DNA of 50,764 nucleotides from Candidatus Zixiibacteriota bacterium (lineage in GTDB: Bacteria; Zixibacteria; MSB-5A5; WJJR01): the NCBI GenBank assembly GCA_016235085.1, contig JACRMA010000046.1, positions 1 to 50,764 of the forward strand, in the 5' to 3' direction. Positions 25,811-34,897 of the stretch are shown piece after piece; position 1 is the stretch's first letter; each line of letters begins with the position of its first letter. Below the pieces are notes generated by a model. That model worked only from the letters and a program-made list of their open reading frames with translations. It did not search any database and had not been told where the DNA came from. The position numbers were made by a program, and so were the translations under genes.

Positions 25811-27790
25811 TCATGGGCAGGGCTCAAGTCCGCCGCTGAAGGCGAAATCGATCAAATAGATCACATCAAACACGTCGGCCAGCGCATCGCAGTTGACATC
25901 GATCAACTCCGGCGGACTCGGCATCGGCGCACCGGCGAAGACAATGTCGATCGAAGCGATCACATCGAAGACATCGACGACGCCATCCTGATTCAGCTCG
26001 CCTCGCACGCGGGGCGCGAACTCGTACGTCGCGGGAATGATCTGCCCCGACGAGACAAACGACACTGCCTGCTTGATCTCCGCATGGCCATCGATGCCGA
26101 TGCCCGTCAGATATTCTCCGGGGTTGCCAATCAGAATGTACTTGATCGTGTACATCCCGGTATCCGGTGCTGCGATTCGCACGCGCGAGTCGGGTTTGCC
26201 ACCGAGATTGAAATCCGTGAGGGAATCATAGGTGGCCCTTGTTCCAAAAGTGTTGAAGTTCGGACCGATCGAGTCGATGTGCCCAACGGAGTCAGGCGGG
26301 CTGTAGACCTTCAGCTGCAGCGCGGGTGAGACCGATGGCTGTGACATGATGCCCAGCAGCGGCGGCGGTGTTTCGCTATACCCCGTGAAAGTCATCGGAT
26401 CCGGCGCCAGGTACTTATTCTCGGAGAACTCGGAGGTATTCCCCGATGAGTCGGTGCTGGTTGCGGTCACCAGTGCCCATTCCGGCAGTGTGATCGGGCC
26501 AATGGTGAAGACACCGATGGGATTGGCCATGGCTGACGCCAGATACAGATACGCGGGACCGTATCCGCTGGAATCCGGCGGGAAGCCGGCATCGCCCGTA
26601 AGTCCCGCCAGGTACAATTCCACATACGCGTACGCCGAAGCGGTGCCGGTGAGAACAAATGTTCCCGGTGGGTTTTCGGTGACAGAGGTGAAAACAGGGT
26701 AGTTGTTCAATAGATTGGGTCCGGTGTCGACGTCGCCGGGATCGTTCAGTGTGACACCGTCATACCCCAAGTCGATTCCTGGACCGGCGTTCGCATAGAA
26801 GTGGCAGCGGACAATTCTGTTGCCGACTCCACTGGTGACAGCGACACCGGCAACGTTGAAATTGCGAAGCTTCAACCCTTCAATGTAGTTGAATGACGAG
26901 GCGACGATTAGTCCGGCACCGGGGCCCGAGGTCCCGTCGAGAATCACCGTCGGATGATCAGGCGCAATCGCGCCCGGCGCAGTAAACCCCAGGATGACGG
27001 CTCCGCTGGGATCGATCAAGGCATGAGGCGGTCCAGCGAGATTGATTGCCCCCGCGACCAGGAAGGTGATGGAATCGCGTCCTGGATTGGAGTTGGCTAA
27101 TAGAAGCGCATCGCCCCAGGAGCCTGGGCCGGATTCGTTCAAGCTCCAAACAAGCGGGTGGCCTACGGTGATCGTTCCCTTGGTGAAGTTTGGGTGTATG
27201 GTATTGGTGAGATTGTCGACGAACGACAGGTGATTGCTGGGGTCGGTACAAGTCGAATCGATCTCGAACGCCCCAAGATTGTTGTTGACGTCAACAGTCA
27301 GGACCAGCGAGCCGTTGACATCAGAACCGGCACTGAGACTCCCCCCCCCGCCCTTGACCCGCTCGAATTGCACGCCCTCCGGTGAAGCAGTCACTGGGTT
27401 GGGCCCACCATCGGAGTATGTCGGTGCACCAAAGCCAGGGTGCGAACCCTCATTGCAGCCACCGGCCTCATCGGCGTACTGGTAACTGAGTATCAGATCG
27501 CTGCCGGGAACCGCGAGCCGTTCGGCGTATGACAGTTGAACTGACGTGATGAAGGCACCGCCGGTAATCTCACGAATAACCAGCGGAACATCCATGGCGA
27601 CGATCGGAATGTCATTGATCAGACGGATCTTGATCGTCTGGCCCGTGGCGCCGTACGGAATGAGCCTCGATTCGACAACCACAGAATTGATGGCTTGCGC
27701 CGCTGGAACATGGAAGACCAAGATTCCGATTGTTGCGAAGCATGCGGCAATCTTGATTGCCAATGTAACCCTGGTTTTCATTCGGGGCAT
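25811..27790 (-). CDS. Secreted protein with beta-helix region and dockerin-like C-terminal repeats
   Basis: The ATG at 27790 has GGGGAGG seven bases upstream. The N-terminus carries a signal peptide (hydrophobic run IAACFATIGILVFHVPAAQA). Residues 35-200 look like a cohesin-like or Ig-like beta domain (MDVPLVIREITGGAFITSVQ). Residues 205-400 resemble a right-handed parallel beta-helix (GLIVASSFNYIEGLKLRNFN, VGNRIVRCHFYANAGPGIDL). The C-terminal 60 residues hold two dockerin-type repeats, LNQDGVVDVFDVIASIDIVF and VNCDALADVFDVIYLIDFAF, which bind calcium in other dockerins. Such tails are common in secreted proteins of FCB candidate phyla. A run of nine G on the coding strand lies at 27349-27341. 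Function is unknown; surface attachment is likely. Confidence 0.8.
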   Translation of the reverse strand: MPRMKTRVTLAIKIAACFATIGILVFHVPAAQAINSVVVESRLIPYGATGQTIKIRLINDIPIVAMDVPLVIREITGGAFITSVQLSYAERLAVPGSDLILSYQYADEAGGCNEGSHPGFGAPTYSDGGPNPVTASPEGVQFERVKGGGGSLSAGSDVNGSLVLTVDVNNNLGAFEIDSTCTDPSNHLSFVDNLTNTIHPNFTKGTITVGHPLVWSLNESGPGSWGDALLLANSNPGRDSITFLVAGAINLAGPPHALIDPSGAVILGFTAPGAIAPDHPTVILDGTSGPGAGLIVASSFNYIEGLKLRNFNVAGVAVTSGVGNRIVRCHFYANAGPGIDLGYDGVTLNDPGDVDTGPNLLNNYPVFTSVTENPPGTFVLTGTASAYAYVELYLAGLTGDAGFPPDSSGYGPAYLYLASAMANPIGVFTIGPITLPEWALVTATSTDSSGNTSEFSENKYLAPDPMTFTGYSETPPPLLGIMSQPSVSPALQLKVYSPPDSVGHIDSIGPNFNTFGTRATYDSLTDFNLGGKPDSRVRIAAPDTGMYTIKYILIGNPGEYLTGIGIDGHAEIKQAVSFVSSGQIIPATYEFAPRVRGELNQDGVVDVFDVIASIDIVFAGAPMPSPPELIDVNCDALADVFDVIYLIDFAFSGGLEPCP

Positions 27791-28143
27791 TTTGCACCTC
27801 CCCTGCTTGCTGTGGGATGCGCGGCCGTGTTACTTAGTCGGCCACGATGTTTATGTTTCGTACCTGTTGATCCCGCGAGACGACCGGCAAACTGTTAGTT
27901 CACCATACGAAAGCGGATGAATTACGTTTCAATATACTTCACTTTTCGCAGACGGCAAGCAGGTTTTCATCCGCTCAGCCAGCACGGCGCCAGCCGATCA
28001 GGCAGATCGCGTTGAGCGTACCTGTGTCCGATTCACCCCGGGTGGCGGTTGATTCTCCGATTGCCGATAGCTATTTTGCGAACTGTGAAGTGAGGGATCA
28101 GGCTCTTCAACGACCTGAATCAAAAAGGATAGGTCCTCTCCCC

Positions 28144-30132
28144 ATGGACCGAGACGCCATCATCGCCCATCTCCCGGACCACATTCAGCTTGGCGAGAGG
28201 CTGGGCGAAGGGGGCTTCGCCGCTGTCTACCAGGTGTTCAACACGCGGCTGCAAACGCCCTGGGCGTTGAAGATCCTGGAAGCGGGTAAGCTGGCGTCGA
28301 AATCGGGCGTGTCCAAAGCCGTCAAGGAGGCGCAAATCGCCGCCAAGCTGCGACACCCCAATGTGGCGGCGGTCTACGATGTCGATGAGGAGCACGGATT
28401 CATCTTCATGGAACTGGTCGACGGGCCGCCGCTGACCGACTTCATGGAGACGGGGATCCGCACGTGGGAGGAATACCGCGCTGTCGCGTCGGGAATCGTG
28501 AGTGGATTGGCCGAAGCGCATCGCCAGGGTATCGTCCATGGCGACATCTCGCCACGGAACATTCTGCTGACGAAGTCCTTCGTTCCCAAGCTGGTCGATT
28601 TTGGCCTCGCGCGCCACAAGGACTTCACCTCCTCGACCATCGGTGTGACTCCGGGGTATGCCTCGCCGGAGCATGTACTAAACAAGAAGCTCACGCCGCA
28701 GTCCGATGTGTTCTCGGTCGGCGCCGTGCTGTACCAATTGGGAACCGGACGGCATCCATTCGAGTGGCAGAACTACTACGCGTACTCGTACGCCATTCTG
28801 AGTGAGAAGGCTGCGGAGCCGGTCTTCGTCTTCCCCGAGCCACCGCGATTTCTGGCACCGATGCTGATGCGAGCTCTCGCGACGCAACCAGGTTACCGGT
28901 ATGCCTCGGCAGCCGAAATGGAGCGGACACTGATCGCCGCGTCCGACGGCGGACCGGTTGCTGTCACCACATTGAGCACGCTCCCTGCCGGCAAGGTCCT
29001 CGAACACTACCGGCGCGGCCTGCGCTATTATGAGGGATCGACCAAACAGGATATGGACTGGGCGGAGGAGGAATTCCGCGCCGCCAAGGAGGCCGATCCA
29101 CGATTCGCACTGGCGTACGCCGGCCTGGCCGACGTGGCCATCTTCCGGTACATGTCGTATTTCGAGAGGTCGCTTTCCGTGCTGGCCCGGGCGGAGATGT
29201 ACTGCCGCCAGGCGCTGGATCTGGATCCCGAGCGCCCGGAGACTCATCGCTCACTGGGCCGGATTCACATGATGCGGCGGGAGTTCGCCGACGCGCGTGA
29301 CTGCTTTGTGCGCGCCATCGAACTCGATCCGAAGTACATCGCCGCACAGTTGTCGCTGGGCTGGTGCGCCGTGGAGGCGCATGACCTCGCGGAAGCGGAA
29401 TACGCCGCGCAAGAGACGCGCAAGCTCCAGGAGGATAATCTGGACGCCGCGTTACTTCTGGCGCGGATCTACTACTACCGCAAGGACTACGCTCTGAGCG
29501 CCACGCTGGCGCAGGAAGCCATCGGCCTCGACCGCAAGTCGGGGCGGGCCTACTACGACCTCGCGATGGCACAACGGGCGGCGGGCGAATTCGGTCCGGC
29601 ACGCAAGAACTTCCAGCAATCTCTGCAGTTTCAGGGCGATCCGAACACGCAGGTGGATCTGGGACTGCTGGGGTTACTCGAGAAGAACTACGCCACGGCG
29701 GCGGAGTCGTTCTCTTCGGCCTGTGGCGATCAAACGTTCTCCTTTCTCGCCTGTTACTATCTCGGGCTAACCCAGCATTTGCTCAAGAACAAGGAACAGG
29801 CCGCGGCTTCGTTTCAACGATCTCGAGACGAGTCCAATCAACTGGGCCGGCGCGACCCGACCGATCCGTATCCGCGGGCGATTGAGGCGATCGCCACGGG
29901 CGCATTGGGCGACGGCGGGCGGGCGCGAACGCTGGCCCTGATGGCGCGCGAGCTTGATTCCAAGGATGGCCTGGTCGCCTTCAGTTCAACATCCGCACAA
30001 CCCTGTTACAGAGAAGAGAGGCGGCACCCAGCGGCGAAGCTCGTCGCCGGGCTTCTCGGCGCGCGAGACGACGATGCCCCAGAATGCGGGATCGTCGGGA
30101 GGCGTATCATTCCAGTCGCCGAAGGCATGTGA
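28144..30132 (+). CDS. Serine/threonine protein kinase with TPR repeats
   Basis: Eukaryote-like kinase domain: GEGGFAAVYQVF (glycine loop), WALKIL (ATP Lys43), HGDISPRNILL (catalytic loop, with Gly where HRD has Arg), VDFGLA (DFG), GVTPGYASPEH (activation segment) and SDVFSVGAVLYQLGTG. There is no membrane span, so it is cytoplasmic. From about residue 285 on there are seven or more TPRs (AYAGLADVAIFRYMSYFERS, AHDLAEAEYAAQETRKLQED, YDLAMAQRAAGEFGPARKNF). The ATG at 28144 is preferred (AGGATAGG upstream), but a TTG at 28012 is in frame. The last 49 codons overlap the convergent gene at 29986 and do not look like TPR, so this end may be a read-through after loss of the natural stop. Confidence 0.85.
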   Translation: MDRDAIIAHLPDHIQLGERLGEGGFAAVYQVFNTRLQTPWALKILEAGKLASKSGVSKAVKEAQIAAKLRHPNVAAVYDVDEEHGFIFMELVDGPPLTDFMETGIRTWEEYRAVASGIVSGLAEAHRQGIVHGDISPRNILLTKSFVPKLVDFGLARHKDFTSSTIGVTPGYASPEHVLNKKLTPQSDVFSVGAVLYQLGTGRHPFEWQNYYAYSYAILSEKAAEPVFVFPEPPRFLAPMLMRALATQPGYRYASAAEMERTLIAASDGGPVAVTTLSTLPAGKVLEHYRRGLRYYEGSTKQDMDWAEEEFRAAKEADPRFALAYAGLADVAIFRYMSYFERSLSVLARAEMYCRQALDLDPERPETHRSLGRIHMMRREFADARDCFVRAIELDPKYIAAQLSLGWCAVEAHDLAEAEYAAQETRKLQEDNLDAALLLARIYYYRKDYALSATLAQEAIGLDRKSGRAYYDLAMAQRAAGEFGPARKNFQQSLQFQGDPNTQVDLGLLGLLEKNYATAAESFSSACGDQTFSFLACYYLGLTQHLLKNKEQAAASFQRSRDESNQLGRRDPTDPYPRAIEAIATGALGDGGRARTLALMARELDSKDGLVAFSSTSAQPCYREERRHPAAKLVAGLLGARDDDAPECGIVGRRIIPVAEGM

Positions 30133-31815
30133 GCCATCGGTCGTGTAATGAACAATGTACTCACCCTTGTCGAGCAGAATGGTCTGGTCCACAGAACGGT
30201 TCTTCTCGGCGCCGCCGGCATGGACCGTTTTCCGGTAGGTCATTTCCCAAACAACGTCACCGGTGAGATCGTTTTCGATCCAGCCATAGTCGGCCATCCC
30301 GCCCCTCGTCCCCTCCCCCACCGCGTGAATGTGAACACGCGTCGGAGAAGTCAGCGAGAATGAAGTCTTCCGTTCTTCGTCGTCGCGCAGATGCGTGATT
30401 TCGGCCAAGACGTTGGGCTTCGCGATATCAGTTTGCGCGATGGAAACGACCTGGACGGTTGCCCCGGCGGAATCGCCCCTGTAGATGGTCACACCGTACG
30501 ATTTCTGATCATAGGGCGGGTCTGAGTTCCAGCCTCCGCCGTAGGAGTGCGAGCCGTCGGACGCGTAGTAGACAACGTAATCGCCCGGATCGAAGGACAC
30601 GACTCCGTCGAACAGCCGATTCTTATCAGCGCCACCGGCAGGCTGCGTGTTATCAGGTGTCATGGTCCAAATCTTGGCGGAACGGCCGGCACGGACGACC
30701 CAGGCATAGTCCGCCATGCGATCATTGAAACGATCTTCCTCGCCAATGCCGTAGATCCGCAGGCTGGACAGCCGTGAGACGCGGAACGCCGCGGACTTGA
30801 GTTCATTGTCGCCGATGCCGACCAAACGCACGAGCGCCTCCGGCTGGCGGGATTCGGTGTAGGGCCGGACTTTGGCGCGGTCGCCGGCCACAAGCGGAAT
30901 GATCTGAAGTCCCCAGGCATCGGGATCGTACGGAGGATCGGCGTTCCAGCCATCGGGCGTATGCGAGTCGTCGGTGACGTAGAATGCCACGTAGTCGCCG
31001 GCTTTGAGGTGGACGCGATCGCGGAAGCGGCGATTCTTCTCAGCCCCTCCCGCCCAATCGGTGTTCCGTCCGTCCATCTCCCACACGTGATTTCGATTAC
31101 GGGCGTCGATGATCCATCCCCAGTCGACCATATGGTCGTTCGACTCGGAGTATTCACCCACCGAGTAGACCTGGAAATCGGCGTCGGACGACAGGGAAAA
31201 CCCCTTACTCAAGTAGGCGTTTTCTCCGGGTTGCAGCAGACTGACCACGGGCGTTGTAGAAGTTGGAGACGCCACGGTGGCCAGAGCGTTCGCGTCGCCG
31301 GTGAGTCGGACAAAACACTTTTCGGTCAATTCCGTGCCGAAGCGGGAGTCTTTAATATCCTTGCGGTGGTCATTGAGCCAGCGTCCCAGCGCCTTGAGGG
31401 CTTGGGAGAGACTTTCGAAATCTGCCCTTCCATCCAGGAAGCCGGGCCGCCCCGCGTAGAAGTAGAGTTCGTACGTTCCCGGTTTGAGGTTGGTCTTCTC
31501 GTCGTATCGCCGCAGCCACTTTGAATCTCTGATACCGCTGGTGATTTCTTCGTCCATTGACCACACCATGTCGCGCGTCTGGGCATCAATGATCCATGCG
31601 TAGGCGAACATGTGGTCGCTGCCCTCCCACTGGCCACCGACCGCTTCGATCTGCACGGAGAGAGTCCTCTTAACAGCAAAGAATGTGGATTGGACTTCAC
31701 CGGCAGCGACACGCTTGAGTTCGATTGTGGTGTCGTTGCCGACAGCGGAGGAGGGGGCGAAAAGGCAGATCGCGCTCAGAATTGCGATTGCGAACGTCCG
31801 TTTAAGCTCAACCAT
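29986..31815 (-). CDS. Secreted protein of four repeats of an uncharacterised beta domain
   Basis: 609 residues with a signal peptide (FAIAILSAICLFAPSSAVGN). Four copies of a ~100-residue unit follow, at about 43-123, 206-306, 344-445 and 485-583. The shared pattern is (D)YxWxIxA...xxxWxMxxxxTxxAGGAxKNR, then a GDYVxxYxTDxSH turn, xGxWNxxPPxDP and WGxxI. Copy 1 lacks the AGGAxKNR and TDxSH parts and is degenerate. The conserved Trp, Asp-Ser-His and Pro-Pro positions suggest a ligand-binding or metal-stabilised beta sandwich. I know no family for it. The ATG is preceded by AGGAAGG. Its 3' end overlaps the kinase gene by 147 bases in the opposite direction. Confidence 0.8.
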   Translation of the reverse strand: MVELKRTFAIAILSAICLFAPSSAVGNDTTIELKRVAAGEVQSTFFAVKRTLSVQIEAVGGQWEGSDHMFAYAWIIDAQTRDMVWSMDEEITSGIRDSKWLRRYDEKTNLKPGTYELYFYAGRPGFLDGRADFESLSQALKALGRWLNDHRKDIKDSRFGTELTEKCFVRLTGDANALATVASPTSTTPVVSLLQPGENAYLSKGFSLSSDADFQVYSVGEYSESNDHMVDWGWIIDARNRNHVWEMDGRNTDWAGGAEKNRRFRDRVHLKAGDYVAFYVTDDSHTPDGWNADPPYDPDAWGLQIIPLVAGDRAKVRPYTESRQPEALVRLVGIGDNELKSAAFRVSRLSSLRIYGIGEEDRFNDRMADYAWVVRAGRSAKIWTMTPDNTQPAGGADKNRLFDGVVSFDPGDYVVYYASDGSHSYGGGWNSDPPYDQKSYGVTIYRGDSAGATVQVVSIAQTDIAKPNVLAEITHLRDDEERKTSFSLTSPTRVHIHAVGEGTRGGMADYGWIENDLTGDVVWEMTYRKTVHAGGAEKNRSVDQTILLDKGEYIVHYTTDGSHAFGDWNDTPPDDPAFWGIVVSRAEKPGDELRRWVPPLFSVTGLCGC

Positions 31816-32012
31816 CCTGCATCAACCTTCCTGATGACTCTCCGGCGTCGTTCCCTGACTGTCCCGGCAGCGCTGGCTTCCCTGCAGGGCAATCAGTAGC
31901 CAAATACGGACAACAGCAGGGCAAGTTTCATAAACCTTCACCCTGCAAGCAGATGCTGCCATTGCGCTCGTCGTAACCGGGTACAGACCGGCGAAACTGC
32001 TGCCGAAACCGG

Positions 32013-33365
32013 TTAGAAATCGGTCTGCCCGGTGAACCGGAATGACCCCAGGTGCATGGCCGGGGCGGAGATACAGCCGAGCGAATCCCACCAAGCGTTG
32101 ATCAACTGGCGCTCCGCCGAGAGCGCCTTGACCGACCCGAAGGCACGCAGAATGCTGTCAGTGAAGCGCAGGTTCTTCACTCCGCCTTTGAGACGTCCCT
32201 TCTTGATCTGCATGAGGCCATCGCGGGTCATCCCGGTCAACACCGCATGTGGGGTGTCGATGAAGCCGTTGATGTAGTGGAACCGAGTGACCAAAAGCCC
32301 ATTCTCCACATTCGCGATCATTTCGGGCAGTGAGGATTTGCCGGCTTGCACGAATACGTTGAGGGCCAATCCGCCTTCTCCGGAAGCATCCGGAGTCAGC
32401 GCATGACCGGTGGATTCGCACCCGCCTCGGACTGCAGTAATCGAGTCGTAGACGACCCCTTTGGCCACGCCGTTCGTGATGAGTTCCACCTTGCGTTTGG
32501 GAACACCTTCAAAATCGAACGGGAATGCGATGGCCGTGGGGTCCGTACCGTCGTCGTAAATCGTGACCGCGTCGCCGGTGATCTTCTCGCCGAGGCGTCC
32601 AGCCATGAAGGATGTGTTTTCCTGGAACGGCTTTGAACCGAAGCCGATGTAGTTGACCCATTCGATCAGCGAAGCGACCGCCGCCGGCTCGAGGATGACC
32701 TCGTATTCGCCGGGGGGCATTTCCACGGGATTGGCGCAACGCACGGCCCGGTCAACCGCCCTGCCCGCGATGGCGCGGAAATCCAAATCCTCGACGTTGC
32801 GGGACAGTCCCTCGGCGTAACCGGATGACGTCGCACCCATGGCGATGACATTCACGGAGGAACTGGAGATACGCTGGTAGGCGTTGACGCCGAGCGTATT
32901 GACCACCGCAAGTTCACCGGATCCGCTCGAGAGCGAACCCGCCACGGTGCAATTCTTGCGGCCGGCCCGGTCGATGATGGACTTCACTTTCATCGCCCGC
33001 TGGCGCGGGGTGAACTTCGCAGTTCCGTCGAAGAACGTGTCGATGTTCGGATAGGCGGCCGGTTTGGGCAAAGTGACGAAGTGCGGATTCTCCCGTTGGA
33101 CTTTGGCAATCTTCGCCGCGCTCTTGTAGGCGCGCTTGAGATCGGCGCCGGTGAATGAATTGGTGGAGGCGACCCCAAGCTTCTTCCCTATCGCGACCCG
33201 GAAGTAGACCTTGCTCTGCGTCTCGGCGACATTCTGATGGATCGTGGAATTCGCGAACCGTGTGAGTCCGGATTCGGAGCCGAGGAAGACAGCATCGGCT
33301 TGATCGCCCAGATTCAGATCGAGTGCCACTTTCAACATGCTATGGATTTTATCGGTGCCGATCAT
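32013..33365 (-). CDS. pmbA: TldE/PmbA-family protease subunit
   Basis: 450 residues. IGKKLGVASTNSFTGADLKR, GLSRNVEDLDFRAIAGRAVD, MPPGEYEVILEPAAVASLIE and HALTPDASGEGGLALNVFVQ are typical of TldE/PmbA, the partner without the HExxxH metal site. With TldD it forms a heterodimeric metalloprotease that cuts unfolded or modified peptides. The start overlaps the tldD stop as ATGA, so the two are co-translated. The gap of 197 nt to the next gene holds no recognisable feature. Confidence 0.85.
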   Translation of the reverse strand: MIGTDKIHSMLKVALDLNLGDQADAVFLGSESGLTRFANSTIHQNVAETQSKVYFRVAIGKKLGVASTNSFTGADLKRAYKSAAKIAKVQRENPHFVTLPKPAAYPNIDTFFDGTAKFTPRQRAMKVKSIIDRAGRKNCTVAGSLSSGSGELAVVNTLGVNAYQRISSSSVNVIAMGATSSGYAEGLSRNVEDLDFRAIAGRAVDRAVRCANPVEMPPGEYEVILEPAAVASLIEWVNYIGFGSKPFQENTSFMAGRLGEKITGDAVTIYDDGTDPTAIAFPFDFEGVPKRKVELITNGVAKGVVYDSITAVRGGCESTGHALTPDASGEGGLALNVFVQAGKSSLPEMIANVENGLLVTRFHYINGFIDTPHAVLTGMTRDGLMQIKKGRLKGGVKNLRFTDSILRAFGSVKALSAERQLINAWWDSLGCISAPAMHLGSFRFTGQTDF

Positions 33366-34804
33366 TGGCCCACCCCCACCATGACATTACGGAAACGCGC
33401 CGGCGACGCACCATGCGCCACGCGCGCGGTCTGCATCGGTTCCCCTTTGCCGCAATTCGGCACACCCCAGATGTGCCAACTGTCGCGATTGCAGATCGCA
33501 TCGCAGGAGTTCCAGAACTCCGGTGTGATGCCGGTGTAGACCGGGTTTTTGTACAACTGTCCCTTCTTGCCGCCACGGATTTCCCAGGCGGCTTCGAGGC
33601 CGAACTGGAAGTTGAGCCGCTGGTCATCGATTGACCACGACTTGTTGGTGTCCAACAGCAGGGCGCCATCCGAGTCGGCCAGCAGGTCGCTGTAAACGGC
33701 CGTGCCCGGCTCCAGATTGATGTTGGTCATGCGAATCAGCGGCAGACGGTTCCAGCCGTCGGCCCGCATCGTACCGTTCGACCGCTCACCCAGAATGGGC
33801 GCGGTTTCGCGCGAGGTCAGATAACCAACGAACATGCCCTCGCGCACCAGATCAAAGCGCTGGGCTTGGACTCCCTCGTCATCGTATCCGAAGGAACCCA
33901 AACCGCCCGGACAAGTCGCATCGGCGACGATGTTGACGATCTTGGAGCCATAACGAAGTTTGCCACGCTTATCGAGTGTCAGAAAGCTCCCGCCGGCCAG
34001 CGAGATTTCGGTGCCAAGAACCCGGTCGAGTTCAGTCGGGTGGCCACAGGACTCATGAACCTGGAGTGCCATTTGCGAGGAATCAATGATGATCGTCCGC
34101 GGACCCGACGGGCAAACCGGCGCGGTCAGAAGCGCGACGGCTTCCTCCCGGACGCGCTCGGCGTGATCGAGGAGTTTCATCCGTTCGATCAGTTCGTAGC
34201 CGCCGGTCCCGAAGTCACCCCGGTGGGAATTGGGATACGAGCGCCGTTGGACCTCGCCCGACTCAACAGCAGTCGCCGTGTACCCGGCTCCACTCTCGGT
34301 GATCAACTGCTCGATGTCCGCACCTTCAGTTGACAGGAACATCTTCTCAGTTCGGTAGAAGTCCATTGAGGATTCGGCGACGCGAACTTTGGATCCTTTG
34401 GTGAGGATCTTGTTGACGCCAAGAAGCAAATCGAGTTTCCGCGCGAGTTTTACCTCGAAAGGATCAGTGACCACCGTGGTTTCGTAGCGGTCCACGAATG
34501 GTTCGACGTCGGCCAGTTTGACTTTCTCACGCTGGGTCAAGGCGCTGGCTTTGGCGATTTGCAGGGCGCGGTTGGCGACTTTGCGCATTTCGCCCTGAGT
34601 GCAAATGGCGGAGGATGCGAACCCCCACGCGCCATCGGCCAGGACGCGAATGCCGAACCCCTGGCTGACATCATGTGCCAGCGTGTCGACGGTTTCATTG
34701 GTGACCTTGATATTCTCTGTGGTCGTGCGGACATACCGGATATCGCCATAGGACGCACCCTTGGATTTCAGGTAGTCGATGGCAATTTTCAGCCTGTCTT
34801 TCAT
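33362..34804 (-). CDS. tldD: TldD-family metalloprotease subunit
   Basis: 480 residues. HESCGHPTELDRVLG has the HExxxH zinc motif, found in TldD and not TldE. VSQGFGIRVLADGAWGFASS, ESGAGYTATAVESGEVQRRS and GRTIIID-like strand PRTIIIDSSQMALQV are also family features, and WHIWGVPNCGKGEPMQTARV closes the fold with conserved Cys and Gly. It works with the adjacent TldE, probably degrading peptides or maturing ribosomal or modified peptides; no such peptide gene is seen beside it. GGGAGG lies nine bases upstream of the ATG. A TTGACT -35-like box is seen at 34878-34873. Confidence 0.88.
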   Translation of the reverse strand: MKDRLKIAIDYLKSKGASYGDIRYVRTTTENIKVTNETVDTLAHDVSQGFGIRVLADGAWGFASSAICTQGEMRKVANRALQIAKASALTQREKVKLADVEPFVDRYETTVVTDPFEVKLARKLDLLLGVNKILTKGSKVRVAESSMDFYRTEKMFLSTEGADIEQLITESGAGYTATAVESGEVQRRSYPNSHRGDFGTGGYELIERMKLLDHAERVREEAVALLTAPVCPSGPRTIIIDSSQMALQVHESCGHPTELDRVLGTEISLAGGSFLTLDKRGKLRYGSKIVNIVADATCPGGLGSFGYDDEGVQAQRFDLVREGMFVGYLTSRETAPILGERSNGTMRADGWNRLPLIRMTNINLEPGTAVYSDLLADSDGALLLDTNKSWSIDDQRLNFQFGLEAAWEIRGGKKGQLYKNPVYTGITPEFWNSCDAICNRDSWHIWGVPNCGKGEPMQTARVAHGASPARFRNVMVGVGQ

Positions 34805-34897
34805 TAACCCTCCCGTGAAAGAGCGGCCGTGTCAGTGCACGGCGGGGGAAACTAACGCCCCGCTGTCGTCGGAGTCAACACGCCTGAAAGTGGGGGT

